From: Aquabacterium sp.
GTDB taxonomy: Bacteria; Pseudomonadota; Gammaproteobacteria; Burkholderiales; Burkholderiaceae_C
NCBI GenBank assembly: GCA_030654395.1
Contig: JAURXM010000074.1
Span: forward strand, 1-41,854
Length of the DNA stretch: 41,854 nucleotides
Direction: 5' to 3'
The translations under genes and the position numbers were made by a program. Below the pieces are notes generated by a model, which saw nothing but the letters and a program-made list of their open reading frames with translations, searched no databases and was not told the DNA's origin. Shown here in pieces: positions 1 through 8,073 of the stretch. Positions within the stretch are counted from its first letter, which is position 1, and each line of letters starts with the position of its first letter.

Positions 1-141
1 CCAGCTACCTGGACAGCGAGACCCTGCACCAGCTCACCGAGATCACCCGGCGCCTGCGCAACCGCATTTTGCAAAAGTACCCGCGCCACAAGTTGGCCAG
101 CGACGGCACCCGCTTCGGGGCCGGCCAGGCCATCGTCACCC
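1..141. repeat. Terminal direct repeat, left copy (circular assembly overlap)
   Basis: These 141 bases are identical to 41714-41854. The repeat lies inside the tail sheath reading frame, and joining the ends gives one uninterrupted 499-codon sheath gene. This is what a circular or circularly closed assembly looks like when cut at an arbitrary place. The length of 141 equals a common largest k-mer of short-read assemblers, so it is probably an assembly overlap and not a physical phage terminus. Confidence 0.95.
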
Positions 142-359
142 CCAGCGTGATCCGCGGCGAGATCATGGCGGAGTACTCCGACATGGAGCAGCTCGGCCTG
201 GTGGAAAACGCCAAGCTCTTTGCCAAGTACCTGATCGTCGAGCGTGATGTCACCAACCCGAACCGCATCAACGTGCTGCTGCCGCCTGACCTGGTCAACC
301 AGCTGCGCATCTTTGCGCTGCTGAATCAGTTCCGCCTCAACTACGCAGCCACCGCGTAA
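3..359 (+). CDS. Tail sheath protein, C-terminal part (5' part at 40573-41854)
   Basis: This is the last third of the contractile tail sheath, the protein that polymerises around the tail tube and contracts to drive it into the cell envelope. The frame is open from the first base and ends with TAA at 357-359. Read across the circle from 40573 the gene is 1,500 bp and 499 aa, close to Mu gpL. The C-terminal part ends in a segment typical of Mu-like sheaths (PNRINVLLPPDLVNQLRIFA). The tube gene follows 58 bp later. The partial state is only an effect of where the circle was opened. Confidence 0.93.
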   Translation, partial: SYLDSETLHQLTEITRRLRNRILQKYPRHKLASDGTRFGAGQAIVTPSVIRGEIMAEYSDMEQLGLVENAKLFAKYLIVERDVTNPNRINVLLPPDLVNQLRIFALLNQFRLNYAATA

Positions 360-378
360 CCCCACCCATGCAACCCAC

Positions 379-399
379 GGGGGCGGCCTTGCTGCCCCC
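379..399 (+). terminator. Hairpin between sheath and tube genes (weak terminator or attenuator)
   Basis: A 9-bp stem, GGGGGCGGC against GCTGCCCCC with one G-T wobble and a CTT loop, lies in the 58-bp sheath-tube gap. Only ATTTGAAA follows, with no long T run, so it could reduce read-through or stabilise mRNA ends. It probably does not end transcription fully, because the tail genes continue downstream. Confidence 0.5.
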
Positions 400-417
400 A
401 TTTGAAAGACAACCATC

Positions 418-777
418 ATGGCAAAACGTGTAGCCGGTATCTGTTACATCAAGGTCGACGGCGAGCAGCTCGAAGTCTCGGGCGGTATCGAGGTGCCCCT
501 GCTCGAAGTCAAGCGCGAGGCCGTCATGGGCCTGGCCGGCCCCGCCGGCATGAAAGAAACAGCGCTGGAGCCTTACGTCAAGCTCTCGGCCATCTTCATG
601 CCCGACTTCCCCCTGGACAAGCTGCAGACCAACACCGACATGACCATCACCGCCGAGCTGGCCAACGGCAAGGTCTACACCCTGTCGGGCGCGTTCCTGG
701 CGGGCGAGTCCAGTGCCAAGGGTGAAGACGGCACGACCGAACTGCAGTTCAGCGGCAAGCGCGGGCAGTGGCAATGA
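418..777 (+). CDS. Tail tube protein (Mu gpM-like)
   Basis: A 119-aa protein that matches the Mu gpM / phage tail tube family (PF10618) in length and position. It forms the inner tube through which DNA passes. It begins MAKRVAGICYIKVDG and has a beta-rich body, including DMTITAELANGKVYTLSGAF, as expected for a tube-fold protein. It follows the sheath gene and overlaps the chaperone gene by ATGA at 774-777. That order (sheath, tube, frameshifted chaperone, tape measure) is diagnostic for Mu-like contractile tails. Confidence 0.9.
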   Translation: MAKRVAGICYIKVDGEQLEVSGGIEVPLLEVKREAVMGLAGPAGMKETALEPYVKLSAIFMPDFPLDKLQTNTDMTITAELANGKVYTLSGAFLAGESSAKGEDGTTELQFSGKRGQWQ

Positions 778-1076
778 GCGGCCTGACTGTTCCCCTGGTC
801 AAGCCCGTCGCCGCCCATGGCGATGAGGTAAGCGAGCTGACCTTTCGTGAGCCCTTGCCCGAAGACGTCATGCAGATCGGCATGCCCACGCTGCTGATCC
901 CCAGCTCGGACGGCGAGAGCGTGGGCGTCGAGATCCGCGCCAAGGTGATCGGGCAGTACATCAGCCGCCTGGCGGGCATCCCCATGAGCAGCGTCAAGGC
1001 GCTGGCGATAGCCGACTTCCTGCAGTGCCAGGGGGTGATCATGGGTTTTTTCGGCAGTGGCGGTGGCGAAGCGTAG
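774..1076 (+). CDS. Tail assembly chaperone, short form (Mu gp41-like)
   Basis: A 100-aa protein of the Mu gp41 / gpE tail assembly chaperone type. It is expected to coat the tape measure protein during tail assembly and to be absent from the virion. The start at 774 overlaps the tube stop by ATGA and is preferred over the in-frame ATG at 768. Recognisable segments are EVSELTFREPLPEDVMQIG and RLAGIPMSSVKALAIADF. Near its 3' end it carries a slippery heptamer, so a fraction of ribosomes should make a longer product (see 1046-1225). Confidence 0.88.
   Translation: MSGLTVPLVKPVAAHGDEVSELTFREPLPEDVMQIGMPTLLIPSSDGESVGVEIRAKVIGQYISRLAGIPMSSVKALAIADFLQCQGVIMGFFGSGGGEA
1046..1052 (+). promoter_or_regulatory. 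-1 programmed ribosomal frameshift site (T TTT TTC)
   Basis: In the chaperone frame the codons are GGT TTT TTC, giving the heptamer T_TTT_TTC, a canonical X_XXY_YYZ slippery sequence. A slip of -1 here enters the open frame ending at 1225. The short form continues only eight more codons before TAG at 1074-1076. A frameshift between the two tail chaperone frames is conserved in many dsDNA tailed phages; Mu itself is reported to use -2, while this arrangement fits -1. Confidence 0.85.
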
Positions 1077-1225
1077 AGCAGTTCACCGACTGTCTGTTTG
1101 AGGTCGCCTATTTCTGGCGGGTAGACCCCGCCGTTATCGCGGCCCTGCCGCTCGACAAATTCACCCTGTACGAGCGGCAGGCCGAGCGCCTGGCCGAGCA
1201 GCTCAATGCGTCCCAATCGGAGTAA
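1052..1225 (+). CDS. Frameshift extension of the tail assembly chaperone
   Basis: Read in the -1 frame from the slippery site, this segment adds about 57 residues to the 93 upstream codons, giving a fusion of about 150 aa. The extension contains EQFTDCLFEVAYFWRVDP and ends NASQSE, resembling the GpE/Mu gp42-like chaperone domain. An independent start at 1025 exists but has no convincing ribosome binding site. The tape measure gene starts 6 bp later. By family analogy the long form contacts the tape measure while the short form coats it. Confidence 0.82.
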   Translation, partial: RQWRWRSVEQFTDCLFEVAYFWRVDPAVIAALPLDKFTLYERQAERLAEQLNASQSE

Positions 1226-1231
1226 AACAAA

Positions 1232-2731
1232 ATGGCTGACAACTGGCAACTAAAAGCCGTCCTCTCTGCCAATGCCAGCGGCATGCTGAGCGCGCTCAAA
1301 AGCGTCAACACCATGTCCCGGACGACGCGCAAGTACTTGCTGGACGTGGGCAATTCCGCCGGCAACCTGGCAGGCAAGATCGGCCTGCCCCTGGGCCTCA
1401 TCAGCACGGCCATGGCTGGCCTCTCGCTGGCCGGCATCAAGCACGCGGTGATGGGCTTTGCAGACCTCACCAGCCGCATCAGCGACTCATCGCACGGCGT
1501 TGGCCTGACGGCTGAAGAATTCCAGCGCGTGTCCTACCTCGCCACCCAGTCCGGCATTCCGGTAGACGCTTTCAGCGCGAGCATGGGGCGCCTCAACAAG
1601 AACATTGCCATGGCCGCCACCGGCAAGAACAAGGACCTGGCTGACCTGTTCAAGAAAAGCGGTATTGCCCTGCGCGGTGTCAATGGCGAGCTGCGCGCCG
1701 GCACCGAGCTGCTGCCCGAGGTGGCGGCCCTGTTTGCCCGCAACAAAAACGCCGCCATGCAGGCCCGCATGGGCAACGCGATTTACGGCAAGAGCTGGCA
1801 GACCCTGGCCCCGTTGCTCAACGAGGGGCAGGACGGCATCAACAAGCTCAATGCCCGCTACAAGGCTCTGGGCATCACCATCAGCAATGACGTGGTTGCG
1901 GCGGGCGACGCCTTTGGCGACCAGGTGGATGACCTGAAACAGGTCACCAGCTCCTACGGCAACACCATCACCGCCAAGCTGCTGCCCGCGCTCTCGCCCC
2001 TGATAGAGCAGACCATCAAGTGGGCGGTGGCCAACCGCGGGCTGATCACCACCAGAGTGTCGGCCTTCATCACGGACATGGCCAACAGCCTGGCCAAGGT
2101 GGATTGGTCGGGCATCATCAAGGGCGTGGGTGATTTCGTCAGCGGCATCAAAGACTTCATCAATTGGGTGGGCGGTGCCAGGAACGCGCTGATCGGCCTG
2201 GTGCTGTTGATGAACGCCCCGGCCATCATGGCGGCGATCGCACTGATGGGCGCCATTGGTCGGCTCAGCTTCGCCCTGGGCGGCCTGGCCCTCAAGGCAC
2301 TGGCCCCGGTGGCGCCGCTGCAAACCCTCACCACCGGCATGACGGTAGCCAATGCCAAGGCCGCCACCATGGTCAACACCATGGGCCGCCTGAGCGCCGC
2401 CATGGGGGTGGCAGGGGCCGCCTTCGCCGGCTGGCAGATTGGCGGCCTGCTCAATGACTACGTCATTGACCCCGTAGTTCGCATGATGACGGGCGACAAG
2501 GATGCCACGCTTGGGACCGGATTGCATAGCTTGTTCAACAAAGACCCGATGGCCGAGATGAACAAGCCCTCACTGGTGGGGGCCGCCAACCAGGTGAAGG
2601 CCAGCGGCCAGATTCAGGTCAGTTTCAAAGATGCGCCGGCCGGCATGCGCGTCGAGCAAACCGGCATCGGTGGCGACATCCCACTCTTCACCGATGTGGG
2701 CTACCGCTCCTATGCCACAAACATGCCCTGA
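1232..2731 (+). CDS. Tail tape measure protein
   Basis: A 499-aa protein in the tape measure position, directly after the frameshifted chaperone and before the baseplate genes. CGGAG at 1218-1222 serves the ATG. The N-terminal third is helical and resembles phage tape measure proteins of the TP901/Mu type (SALKSVNTMSRTTRKYLLDV, EEFQRVSYLATQSGIPVDAF). Residues about 310-355 are strongly hydrophobic, as is usual for tape measures that insert into the host membrane. At roughly 1.5 angstrom per residue, 499 aa would specify a short tail of about 75 nm. That length is an estimate, not a measurement. Confidence 0.88.
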   Translation: MADNWQLKAVLSANASGMLSALKSVNTMSRTTRKYLLDVGNSAGNLAGKIGLPLGLISTAMAGLSLAGIKHAVMGFADLTSRISDSSHGVGLTAEEFQRVSYLATQSGIPVDAFSASMGRLNKNIAMAATGKNKDLADLFKKSGIALRGVNGELRAGTELLPEVAALFARNKNAAMQARMGNAIYGKSWQTLAPLLNEGQDGINKLNARYKALGITISNDVVAAGDAFGDQVDDLKQVTSSYGNTITAKLLPALSPLIEQTIKWAVANRGLITTRVSAFITDMANSLAKVDWSGIIKGVGDFVSGIKDFINWVGGARNALIGLVLLMNAPAIMAAIALMGAIGRLSFALGGLALKALAPVAPLQTLTTGMTVANAKAATMVNTMGRLSAAMGVAGAAFAGWQIGGLLNDYVIDPVVRMMTGDKDATLGTGLHSLFNKDPMAEMNKPSLVGAANQVKASGQIQVSFKDAPAGMRVEQTGIGGDIPLFTDVGYRSYATNMP

Positions 2732-2733
2732 GA

Positions 2734-2973
2734 TCAGGGCTCTTTGTCGATCGTAGCCCGGTCAAAAAGCCACCAGGCGGTGGCCGTGATGGCGAAATCA
2801 ACAACAAAAAACAGGATGACGTTTTTCAGGCCGCCATCAGTGAACCAAACCCAGCTTGGCGCGTAGTAAGCCAGAACAGCGGTCAGGACAAAGGCCACGG
2901 CCACGATGCCTTTGTGTGACGCATCTCTGTCTTGCGCGATTTTCAGCGCCTGCCTCATCTCGTATTCGTTCAT
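2734..2973 (-). CDS. Two-helix membrane protein, reverse-strand moron gene
   Basis: A 79-aa unrecognised protein coded against the direction of the tail operon, between the tape measure and N genes. Residues 1-20 are polar and partly helical; hydrophobic segments lie at about 22-44 and 50-70, followed by a short charged tail (DRATIDKEP). The ATG at 2973 is chosen; an in-frame GTG at 3000 would add nine residues. The stop lies only 2 bp from the tape measure stop. Its orientation and isolation fit a moron, an accessory gene with its own expression in the lysogen. A role in membrane-level exclusion is only a guess, and I could not identify a clear promoter. Confidence 0.7.
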   Translation of the reverse strand: MNEYEMRQALKIAQDRDASHKGIVAVAFVLTAVLAYYAPSWVWFTDGGLKNVILFFVVDFAITATAWWLFDRATIDKEP

Positions 2974-3033
2974 GGTGGTTTTAGCAAGAGTGATGGTCAC
3001 GCATCGTACGCGAATGACGCCCCTTTAAAGAAA

Positions 3034-4230
3034 ATGGCAACCTCAAAACTCTCCGACTCCCTGCGCCCTGCCAGCTTCCGAGGCGTGCCGTTCCAGGTGG
3101 ACAGCACCGACCTGGGGGCCGGGCGGCGCACGCAGCTGCACGAATACCCGCAGCGCGACAAACCCTGGGTCGAAGACCTGGGCCGCGCCGCACGCGAGAT
3201 CTCGTTTGACGGCTTTGTGGTGGGTGCCGACTACGTGGCGCAAGCCAACCAGCTGCTGGCCGCGCTGGAAGAGGCGGGCCCCGGCACGCTGATCCACCCG
3301 TGGTTTGGCACGCTCACCGTCAGCCTCAAGGACCAGGCGCGCGTCTCGTTCAACAACACCCTCGGCCAGGCCCGCTTCAGCCTGTCGTTTGTCGAATCGG
3401 GCGAGCTGGCGTTTCCGCTGGCCGGCAACTCCACCGCCGCCCAGTCGCGCCTGGCCGCTGCCAATATCGAGACCTCTGCCGTAGCCGACTTTGCCGACAG
3501 CTTTGATGTGGCCGGCTACCAGGACTTTGTGGCCACTGAGGCCGGGGAAGACCTCACCTCGGTGTTCGGCCTGCTGGCTGGTGGCAGTGTGCCCGGCCTG
3601 CCTGCGCTGGGTTATGCCACGGGCGCCACCGCCATGCTGCAGAGCGCCCTGGGCCTGATGACCACCCCGCTTGCCCTGGGCCAGCAGCTGGCGGGCTTTC
3701 TCGGGCTGGCGGGCTATGTGGCTGCCTCTTCGCGCTGGGCCGGTCTGGCGCGTTCCCTCACGCAGCTGGTGGGCAGCGCCGCGCTGGTCAGCCCGTCGGC
3801 ACCGCTGGTCTACACGCCGTCGCGCCAGCAGGCCTATGCCAACACCCGCGCCACCAATGCCCTGGTGCGCCAGTTGCTGCTGGCCCAGGCGGTGGGCGCG
3901 TCCAGCCTGGTGCCCGCCACGGTGTTCGATGAGTCGATCGGCCTGCGCAACACCCTGACCGCCGCGCTGGATGCCGAGGCCCTGACCGCCACCGACGCCG
4001 CCTATGCCGCCCTGTCTGACGCCCGTGGCAAGGTCTGGCGCGACCTGACCGAGCGCGCCCGCGACGGTGCACGCCTCACCACGCTCACCCCACCCGACAC
4101 CACGCCCGCCTTGGTGCTGGCCTATGACTACTATGAAGACGCTGAGCGCGCCGATGACATCGTGGCCCGCAACGGCATCCGCCACCCCGGCTTTGTGCCG
4201 CCCCTGCCGCTCAAGGTGCTGACCCGATGA
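3034..4230 (+). CDS. DNA circularisation / tail baseplate protein (Mu gpN-like)
   Basis: A 398-aa protein of the Mu gpN family (PF07157 DNA_circ_N). The historical name is DNA circularisation protein, but in Mu it is a tail/baseplate component at the hub. The N-terminal domain is characteristic: SFRGVPFQVDSTDLGAGRR, then TQLHEYPQRDKPWVEDLG and AREISFDGFVVGADY. The remainder is alanine- and leucine-rich. The ATG at 3034 is chosen because the longer frame upstream from 2932 runs antisense to the small reverse gene. It overlaps the P gene by ATGA (4227-4230). Confidence 0.88.
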   Translation: MATSKLSDSLRPASFRGVPFQVDSTDLGAGRRTQLHEYPQRDKPWVEDLGRAAREISFDGFVVGADYVAQANQLLAALEEAGPGTLIHPWFGTLTVSLKDQARVSFNNTLGQARFSLSFVESGELAFPLAGNSTAAQSRLAAANIETSAVADFADSFDVAGYQDFVATEAGEDLTSVFGLLAGGSVPGLPALGYATGATAMLQSALGLMTTPLALGQQLAGFLGLAGYVAASSRWAGLARSLTQLVGSAALVSPSAPLVYTPSRQQAYANTRATNALVRQLLLAQAVGASSLVPATVFDESIGLRNTLTAALDAEALTATDAAYAALSDARGKVWRDLTERARDGARLTTLTPPDTTPALVLAYDYYEDAERADDIVARNGIRHPGFVPPLPLKVLTR

Positions 4231-5468
4231 GCACCCTGCAGCAAGACCCCGCCAACCTGGTGCGCCTGGTGGTGGCGGGGGCAAACTATGGCGGCTGGAA
4301 AGCCGTGCGCATTGCTGCCGGCATCGAGCGCCAGGCGCGCGACTTCGATCTGGAGGTCACCGACCGCTGGCCGGGGCAGAGCAGCATCCCCCGGCGCATC
4401 CAGCCGGGTGACGCCTGCCAGCTGTTCATTGGCGCCGATCTGGTGCTCACCGGCTATGTGGATGCCACCCCCATCAAATACGACGGCAAGAGCGTGGGCG
4501 TTGGCGTCAAGGGCCGCAGCAAGACAGCGGACCTGGTGGATTGCTGCCCCACGCCCACCGGGCAGGCGCTGGGGGCCAGTACGGGCGCCTGGCGCGATGT
4601 GATCGGGCCGGACGGCAAGAAGCACAACGTGATCGCGCCGCCCGCCAAATCAGCCGCCCAGTGGCGCCAGCAAAAGATGGAGCTCATTGCCGCCGCGCTG
4701 GCTGCGCCGTATGGCGTGCGCGTGATTGCCGAGGTCGATACCGGCAAGGTCATCCCCGAGCACCAGGTGCAGGTGGGCGAGACCGTGTTTGAGAGCATCG
4801 ACCGCATGATGCGCTTGCGCCACGTGCTGAGCACCGACAACGCCCGAGGCGACCTGGTGCTAATCGATGTGGGCAGCGCCGGGCGCGCCGCCACCGCGAT
4901 CGAGACCGGCGTCAACGTGCTGGCCGCCAGCACCGAGCTGGACTACAAGGGCGTGTTCTCCGAGTACATCGTCAAGGGCCAGCGTGCCGGTGGTGATGAC
5001 CAGTACGGTGCCGACGTGTCCGAGGAAGAGGGCGACTCGGCGGATGACAGCGCCAGCACCACGGTGACCGGCGAGACCGCCACCAGCACTGACGCCCGCG
5101 CCAAGCGCCGCCGCGTGCTGGTGCTCAAGCAGTCCGGCCAGGCCGACGAAGGCACCTGCAAAGACCGAGCCGACTACGAGCGCGCCCACCGCGCCGCCAA
5201 GGCCTTGCAGACCAGCTACACGCTGGCGGGCTGGCGGCAGCACGACGGCACGCTGTGGCTGCCCAACCAGCTGGTGCGGGTGCGGGATGCCCTGATCGGC
5301 TTCGACACCGAAATGGTGATTGCCGAGGTGGCCTACGTGATGGACAAAGAAGGCCTGCGCACCGAGATCAAGGTCGGCCCGGTCGACGGATATGTCACCA
5401 AGGCCGGCAAGCTCAAAAAATCCAAGTCGCAAAAGGGCGGCGGCAAAGAGTGGAGCGATGTGAAATGA
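4227..5468 (+). CDS. Baseplate hub protein (Mu gpP / gp44-like)
   Basis: A 413-aa protein in the position of Mu gpP, the trimeric baseplate hub related to T4 gp27. Supporting segments are the N-terminal VRLVVAGANYGGWKAVRI, SIPRRIQPGDACQLFIGADL and the later DRMMRLRHVLSTDNARGDLV. The C-terminal part has a lysine-rich tail (KAGKLKKSKSQKGGGKEW). It is coupled by ATGA overlaps to the N gene upstream and the spike gene downstream, so hub and spike are probably translated together. Confidence 0.88.
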   Translation: MSTLQQDPANLVRLVVAGANYGGWKAVRIAAGIERQARDFDLEVTDRWPGQSSIPRRIQPGDACQLFIGADLVLTGYVDATPIKYDGKSVGVGVKGRSKTADLVDCCPTPTGQALGASTGAWRDVIGPDGKKHNVIAPPAKSAAQWRQQKMELIAAALAAPYGVRVIAEVDTGKVIPEHQVQVGETVFESIDRMMRLRHVLSTDNARGDLVLIDVGSAGRAATAIETGVNVLAASTELDYKGVFSEYIVKGQRAGGDDQYGADVSEEEGDSADDSASTTVTGETATSTDARAKRRRVLVLKQSGQADEGTCKDRADYERAHRAAKALQTSYTLAGWRQHDGTLWLPNQLVRVRDALIGFDTEMVIAEVAYVMDKEGLRTEIKVGPVDGYVTKAGKLKKSKSQKGGGKEWSDVK

Positions 5469-5995
5469 GCGACTTCGGCAAACTCATGGGCCCCATGGCC
5501 CGGCGCATCGGCAACATGTTCTCGCGCGGCATCGTGAGCAGCAGCAGCGCCACGCGCAAGATGCAGACACTGCAGCTGCGCCTGATGGCCGGTGAGCAAA
5601 AGGACGATGTCGAGCACTTCGAGCCCTTTGGCTTCACCAGCCGCCCACTGCCGGGTGCCGAGCATGTGAGCCTGTTCTTTGATGGCGACCGCTCGCACGG
5701 CGTCACCCTGGTGGTGGCCGACCGACGCTACCGCCTGACCGGCCTGGCCGAGGGTGAGGCGGCGCTGCACGATGCCTTTGGCAACAAGGCGCACTTCAAA
5801 CAAGACGGCACGCTCGATGTGGTGGCCAGCACAAAGGTGCAGATCACCAGCCCGCTGGTCACCATGAGCGGCAACCTGCAGGTCACCGGCACCATCACCG
5901 CCACGGTGGACGTGGTGGGTGGCGGCAAGAGCCTCAAAAACCATACACACCCCGGTGTGCAGGCAGGTGGCAGCAGCACCGGCGCACCCAACTAA
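5465..5995 (+). CDS. Baseplate spike protein (Mu gp45-like)
   Basis: A 176-aa protein of the Mu gp45 family (PF06890), the trimeric needle at the tail tip that pierces the outer membrane. An OB-like region is followed by a beta-helical part (DGTLDVVASTKVQITSPLVT). The C-terminus carries an HxH pair, NHTHPG with His at about residues 160 and 162, which in Mu gp45 and P2 gpV binds an iron ion at the spike apex. The ATG at 5465 overlaps the P stop by ATGA and is preferred over the longer upstream frame. Confidence 0.9.
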   Translation: MSDFGKLMGPMARRIGNMFSRGIVSSSSATRKMQTLQLRLMAGEQKDDVEHFEPFGFTSRPLPGAEHVSLFFDGDRSHGVTLVVADRRYRLTGLAEGEAALHDAFGNKAHFKQDGTLDVVASTKVQITSPLVTMSGNLQVTGTITATVDVVGGGKSLKNHTHPGVQAGGSSTGAPN

Positions 5996-6001
5996 AGCAA
6001 C

Positions 6002-6445
6002 ATGATCAACGACCAACCCCTGACCATCGTCATCGATGGCCGCACGCTCAACCTCGGCCTGGATTCCACCCAGCCGCTGGTGCGCGCCGTGCTGGTGAGC
6101 CTGTTCACCTGGCGCCGCGCCAATGCCGACGACGCCCTGCCGGGCGACCTGCGCATGGGCTGGTGGGGCGACAGCTTCCCCGCCGTGCCAGGCGACCGCA
6201 TTGGCTCGCGCCTGTGGCTGCTGTCGCGCGCCAAGCTCACCCCCGAGACCGTGGCCCAGGCCAAAGAGTATGCCGAAGAGGCCCTGCGCTGGCTGGTGGA
6301 CGACGGCGTGGCCGCCCGGGTGGAGGTGCAAGCCGAGCGCCAGGGCCTGCAGACGCTGGCCATTGGCTGCCGCATTTACAAGTCGGACGGCACAGTGCCG
6401 CTCGACGTTCGATTCACCGATGTCTGGGGGTTCCTGAATGTTTAA
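6002..6445 (+). CDS. Baseplate protein gp46-like (T4 gp25 family)
   Basis: A 147-aa protein matching the Mu gp46 family (PF07409), the gp25-like wedge component linking sheath to baseplate. Segments GDLRMGWWGDSF and GSRLWLLSRAKLTPETVAQA are typical. It lies 6 bp after gp45 and overlaps gp47 by 8 bp. The gp45-gp46-gp47-gp48 order is the same as in Mu. Confidence 0.9.
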   Translation: MINDQPLTIVIDGRTLNLGLDSTQPLVRAVLVSLFTWRRANADDALPGDLRMGWWGDSFPAVPGDRIGSRLWLLSRAKLTPETVAQAKEYAEEALRWLVDDGVAARVEVQAERQGLQTLAIGCRIYKSDGTVPLDVRFTDVWGFLNV

Positions 6446-7481
6446 CCGTCCGTCGCTTGGCGACATTGTTCAGCGCGTTCGCACCGATGTGCTCTCGCGC
6501 CTCTCCACCGATGACGTGCTGCGCCGTGCCGACGCCGAGGTCTATGCCCGCGTCATGGGCGGCGTGGCCCATGGCCTGTATGGCTTCATTGAGTGGCTGT
6601 CAAACCAGCTGCTGTATGACACGGCCGAGGTGGAATACCTGGAGCGCTGGTGTTCCATCTGGGGCCTCACGCGCAAGGCCGCCGCCGCCGCTACCGGCAG
6701 CGTCACCTTTACGGTGCAGGCCGGTGCCGTCATCCCGTCCGGCACGCTGCTGCAGGCGCTCGATGGCGTGCAGTACCAGACCACGGCGGGCGCCACAGTG
6801 GCTGGCACCAGCGCTACAGCGCCGGTGGCCGCGGTCGTGGCTGCCGGCGCCAGCAACCGCGTCACCGGGCAGAGCCTGAGCCTGGTCTCCCCAGTGGTGG
6901 GCGTGCAGTCCACCGCCACCGCCGGGGCGCTGACGGGTGGGGCCGATGTGGAGACTGACGACGCCCTGCGCGCCCGGCTGCTGGCCCGCATCCAGCAGCC
7001 GCCCCAGGGTGGCGCCGCCAGCGATTACACCACCTGGGCGCTGGAGGTGGCCGGCGTCACCCGCGCCTGGCTCTACCCGGCCGAGCTGGGTTTTGGTACG
7101 GTCACGGTGCGCTTTGTGCGCGACCTGGACGCCACGCTGATCCCGGACGCCGGCGAGGTGGCCACGGTGCAGGCCTACATCAATGCCCGCCGCCCGGTCA
7201 CCGCGCAGGTCACCGTGCTGGCGCCCACCGCCGTGCCGCTGAATTTCTCCATCTCCGGCCTGCTGCCAGCCACCGCTGCCGTGCAGGCTGCCGTGCACGC
7301 CGAGCTGCGGGATCTGCTGTTGCGTGAAGCCACGCCCGGCGGCACCATGCTGCTGTCACACCTGCGCGCCGCCATCTCGGCCGCCACGGGTGAGACCGAC
7401 TATGTGCTGGTGTCGCCCGCTGCCAATGTCACCAACACGACCGGCAACATGAGCACCATGGGGACCATCACATGGCTCTGA
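6438..7481 (+). CDS. Baseplate wedge protein J-like (Mu gp47)
   Basis: A 347-aa baseplate J-like protein (PF04865; Mu gp47, P2 gpJ, T4 gp6 family), which forms the baseplate wedge ring. It opens with RPSLGDIVQRVRTDV and contains YLERWCSIWGLTRKAAAAAT, the Ala/Val-rich central barrel, and GGADVETDDALRARLLARIQ followed by a GGAASDYTTWALEV segment typical of the family. Start and stop overlap both neighbours, fitting a single translational unit. Confidence 0.92.
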   Translation: MFNRPSLGDIVQRVRTDVLSRLSTDDVLRRADAEVYARVMGGVAHGLYGFIEWLSNQLLYDTAEVEYLERWCSIWGLTRKAAAAATGSVTFTVQAGAVIPSGTLLQALDGVQYQTTAGATVAGTSATAPVAAVVAAGASNRVTGQSLSLVSPVVGVQSTATAGALTGGADVETDDALRARLLARIQQPPQGGAASDYTTWALEVAGVTRAWLYPAELGFGTVTVRFVRDLDATLIPDAGEVATVQAYINARRPVTAQVTVLAPTAVPLNFSISGLLPATAAVQAAVHAELRDLLLREATPGGTMLLSHLRAAISAATGETDYVLVSPAANVTNTTGNMSTMGTITWL

Positions 7482-8062
7482 CGGATGCGGACTACCTGCG
7501 CCAGCTGCAGGCGCTGCTGCCCCCGGGGCCGGCCTGGCCCAAAGACGATGCCGCCAGCCTCACGCGCCTGCTCACCAGCCTGGCGCAAGAGCTGGCCCGG
7601 GTGGACGGCCGCGCCCTGCAGCTGGTGGAAGAGGCCGACCCGCGTGCCACCGCCGAGCTGTTTGCCGACTGGGAGCGCGTGGCCGGCCTGCCCGATGCCT
7701 GCGCCGTCGCCTTTGGCGGCGACCAGACCGTGGCGCAACGGCGTGCCGCGCTGGTGGGACGCCTCACCACACTGGGCGGGCAATCAGCGGCGTATTTCAT
7801 CGGCCTGGCAGCTGCCCTGGGCTACGCCATCACCATCAGCGAGTTTGCCGAGCACAGCGTCAATGACGACGTCGAACACCTGCTCTATGACAACGCCTGG
7901 AACTTCGCCTGGCAGGTCAACGCCGCCCTCAACACCGTCATCGAGCTCACCGTCGAGGGCACGGTGGATGACCCGCTGGGCGCCTGGGGCAATGCCCTGC
8001 TTGAGTGCGTCATCAAGCGCCTGGCACCCGCCCACACCGCCGTTTTATTCAGCTACACCTAG
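7472..8062 (+). CDS. Baseplate/tail protein gp48-like (YmfQ, DUF2313)
   Basis: A 196-aa protein of the Mu gp48/YmfQ family (PF10076). It begins with the family pattern YLRQLQALLPPGPAWP and continues with ADPRATAELFADWERVAGLP. In Mu-like phages it caps the wedge assembly and connects to tail fibres. It overlaps gp47 by 10 bp and is followed, after AGGAGA, by the tail fibre gene. Confidence 0.9.
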   Translation: MALTDADYLRQLQALLPPGPAWPKDDAASLTRLLTSLAQELARVDGRALQLVEEADPRATAELFADWERVAGLPDACAVAFGGDQTVAQRRAALVGRLTTLGGQSAAYFIGLAAALGYAITISEFAEHSVNDDVEHLLYDNAWNFAWQVNAALNTVIELTVEGTVDDPLGAWGNALLECVIKRLAPAHTAVLFSYT

Positions 8063-8073
8063 GAGAGACAGAT

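Noticed and set aside
1..141. True physical terminal repeat of the phage
   Set aside because: It lies inside the sheath coding sequence, far from terminase, and its length equals a common assembler k-mer. Assembly overlap is the simpler explanation.
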